Of a stretch of DNA of 64,000 bases, positions 63,554 to 64,000 are shown one piece after another. The first letter of the stretch is position 1, and every line of letters begins with the position of its first letter. Under the pieces are notes generated by a model. That model ran no database searches. It saw nothing but the letters and a program-made list of their open reading frames with translations, and had not been told where the DNA came from. The stretch spans positions 868,001-932,000 of the forward strand of contig JAESUZ010004907.1 in NCBI GenBank assembly GCA_017311185.1, in the 5' to 3' direction. The stretch is from Proteles cristata cristata (Eukaryota > Chordata > Mammalia > Carnivora > Hyaenidae). The translations under genes were made by a program, and so were the position numbers.

Positions 63554-64000
63554 AAATGTTGGTTACAAGCTCTCAGGCTGCATAGTTGATGGTTACTCAT
63601 CTGAGTGAAGAAAGATTTCCTTTTCTACAGAGAACCACTGATGGAGAAGTCCACTGCCCAGTACATGTCAATAGTACGCTGTGGCTGACTGGCAGTCACC
63701 CAGCTAAAATTCAACCTGTATTCCCAGGAGAAGACAGACTTCGGTCTTCTCCACTAATAAAGTGTTTTTCTATCCTATAAGAAATCATCGAGCCATGTCA
63801 TCTGAGAAACGTCTTAGAATATAGCTTCCTACAATGTGCTTTTCCTCTGATTTTATTTGCATCTAAAAACAGAATTTCAAATATTTAAAGAACAGCGAAA
63901 AATGCAGTCAGATAGGAATTTTTGAAAATATGTTACTGTAACACAAAAATAAAGGGTTATCAGTAGAAAAACTGTGGGGAGCAATTATTTCTTTTCTTTC
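63554..64000. other. Unique non-coding sequence at window end
   Basis: AT-rich, no repeat or gene recognised. Confidence 0.4.

Overview
The window is carnivoran nuclear DNA, almost certainly from a felid. About thirty tRNA-derived SINEs of the cat SINEC_Fc type are scattered through it. Each has a 5' end reading close to GGGGCGCCTGGGTGGCTCAG, a CT-rich 3' half and an A-rich tail, and most are flanked by target-site duplications (TSDs). Older mammalian repeats (MIR, L2, MER5, LINE-1/HAL1 relics) and several (CA/GT)n and (TA)n microsatellites complete a normal mammalian landscape. There is no sign of bacterial, viral or plasmid sequence.

Only one protein-coding gene can be supported: FAM110B on the minus strand. 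Its whole coding sequence (371 codons) lies in one exon at 22559-23674, embedded in a CpG island of about 1.4 kb. A splice acceptor at about 23983 fits the known organisation of the family, with far-upstream non-coding first exons and one coding last exon. The 3' UTR runs toward lower coordinates and has proximal (22238, 22188) and distal (21156) poly(A) signals. The distal one is followed by a GU-rich element.

Layout. Positions 1 to about 21140 are the 3' flank of FAM110B: unique DNA, SINEs, MIR/L2 fragments, microsatellites, a three-SINE cluster at 13567-14235, a MER5-like remnant and an old LTR-like relic. Positions 15362-24880 contain no SINE and hold the gene end. From about 24000 to 64000 lies upstream sequence that I infer to be intron or 5' flank of FAM110B. 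It holds many SINEs, a HAL1/LINE-1 relic (45200-47420), an inverted LINE-1 ORF2 fragment pair (42640-43690), and a very short mRNA-like retrocopy (53352-53446). No non-coding FAM110B exon could be identified by eye.

Most notable points: the middle of FAM110B appears to have drifted toward GC-rich codons and residues while both ends stay conserved. Its 5' UTR carries a strong-context 8-codon uORF and a second uAUG that opens a 351-codon overlapping frame. A compound (GT)n array is interspersed with a ~35-bp unit. A poly(A)-tailed mRNA 3'-end retrocopy has a clear TSD. Three SINEs landed in the same target. One SINE subfamily has diagnostic changes. No new biological system was found.
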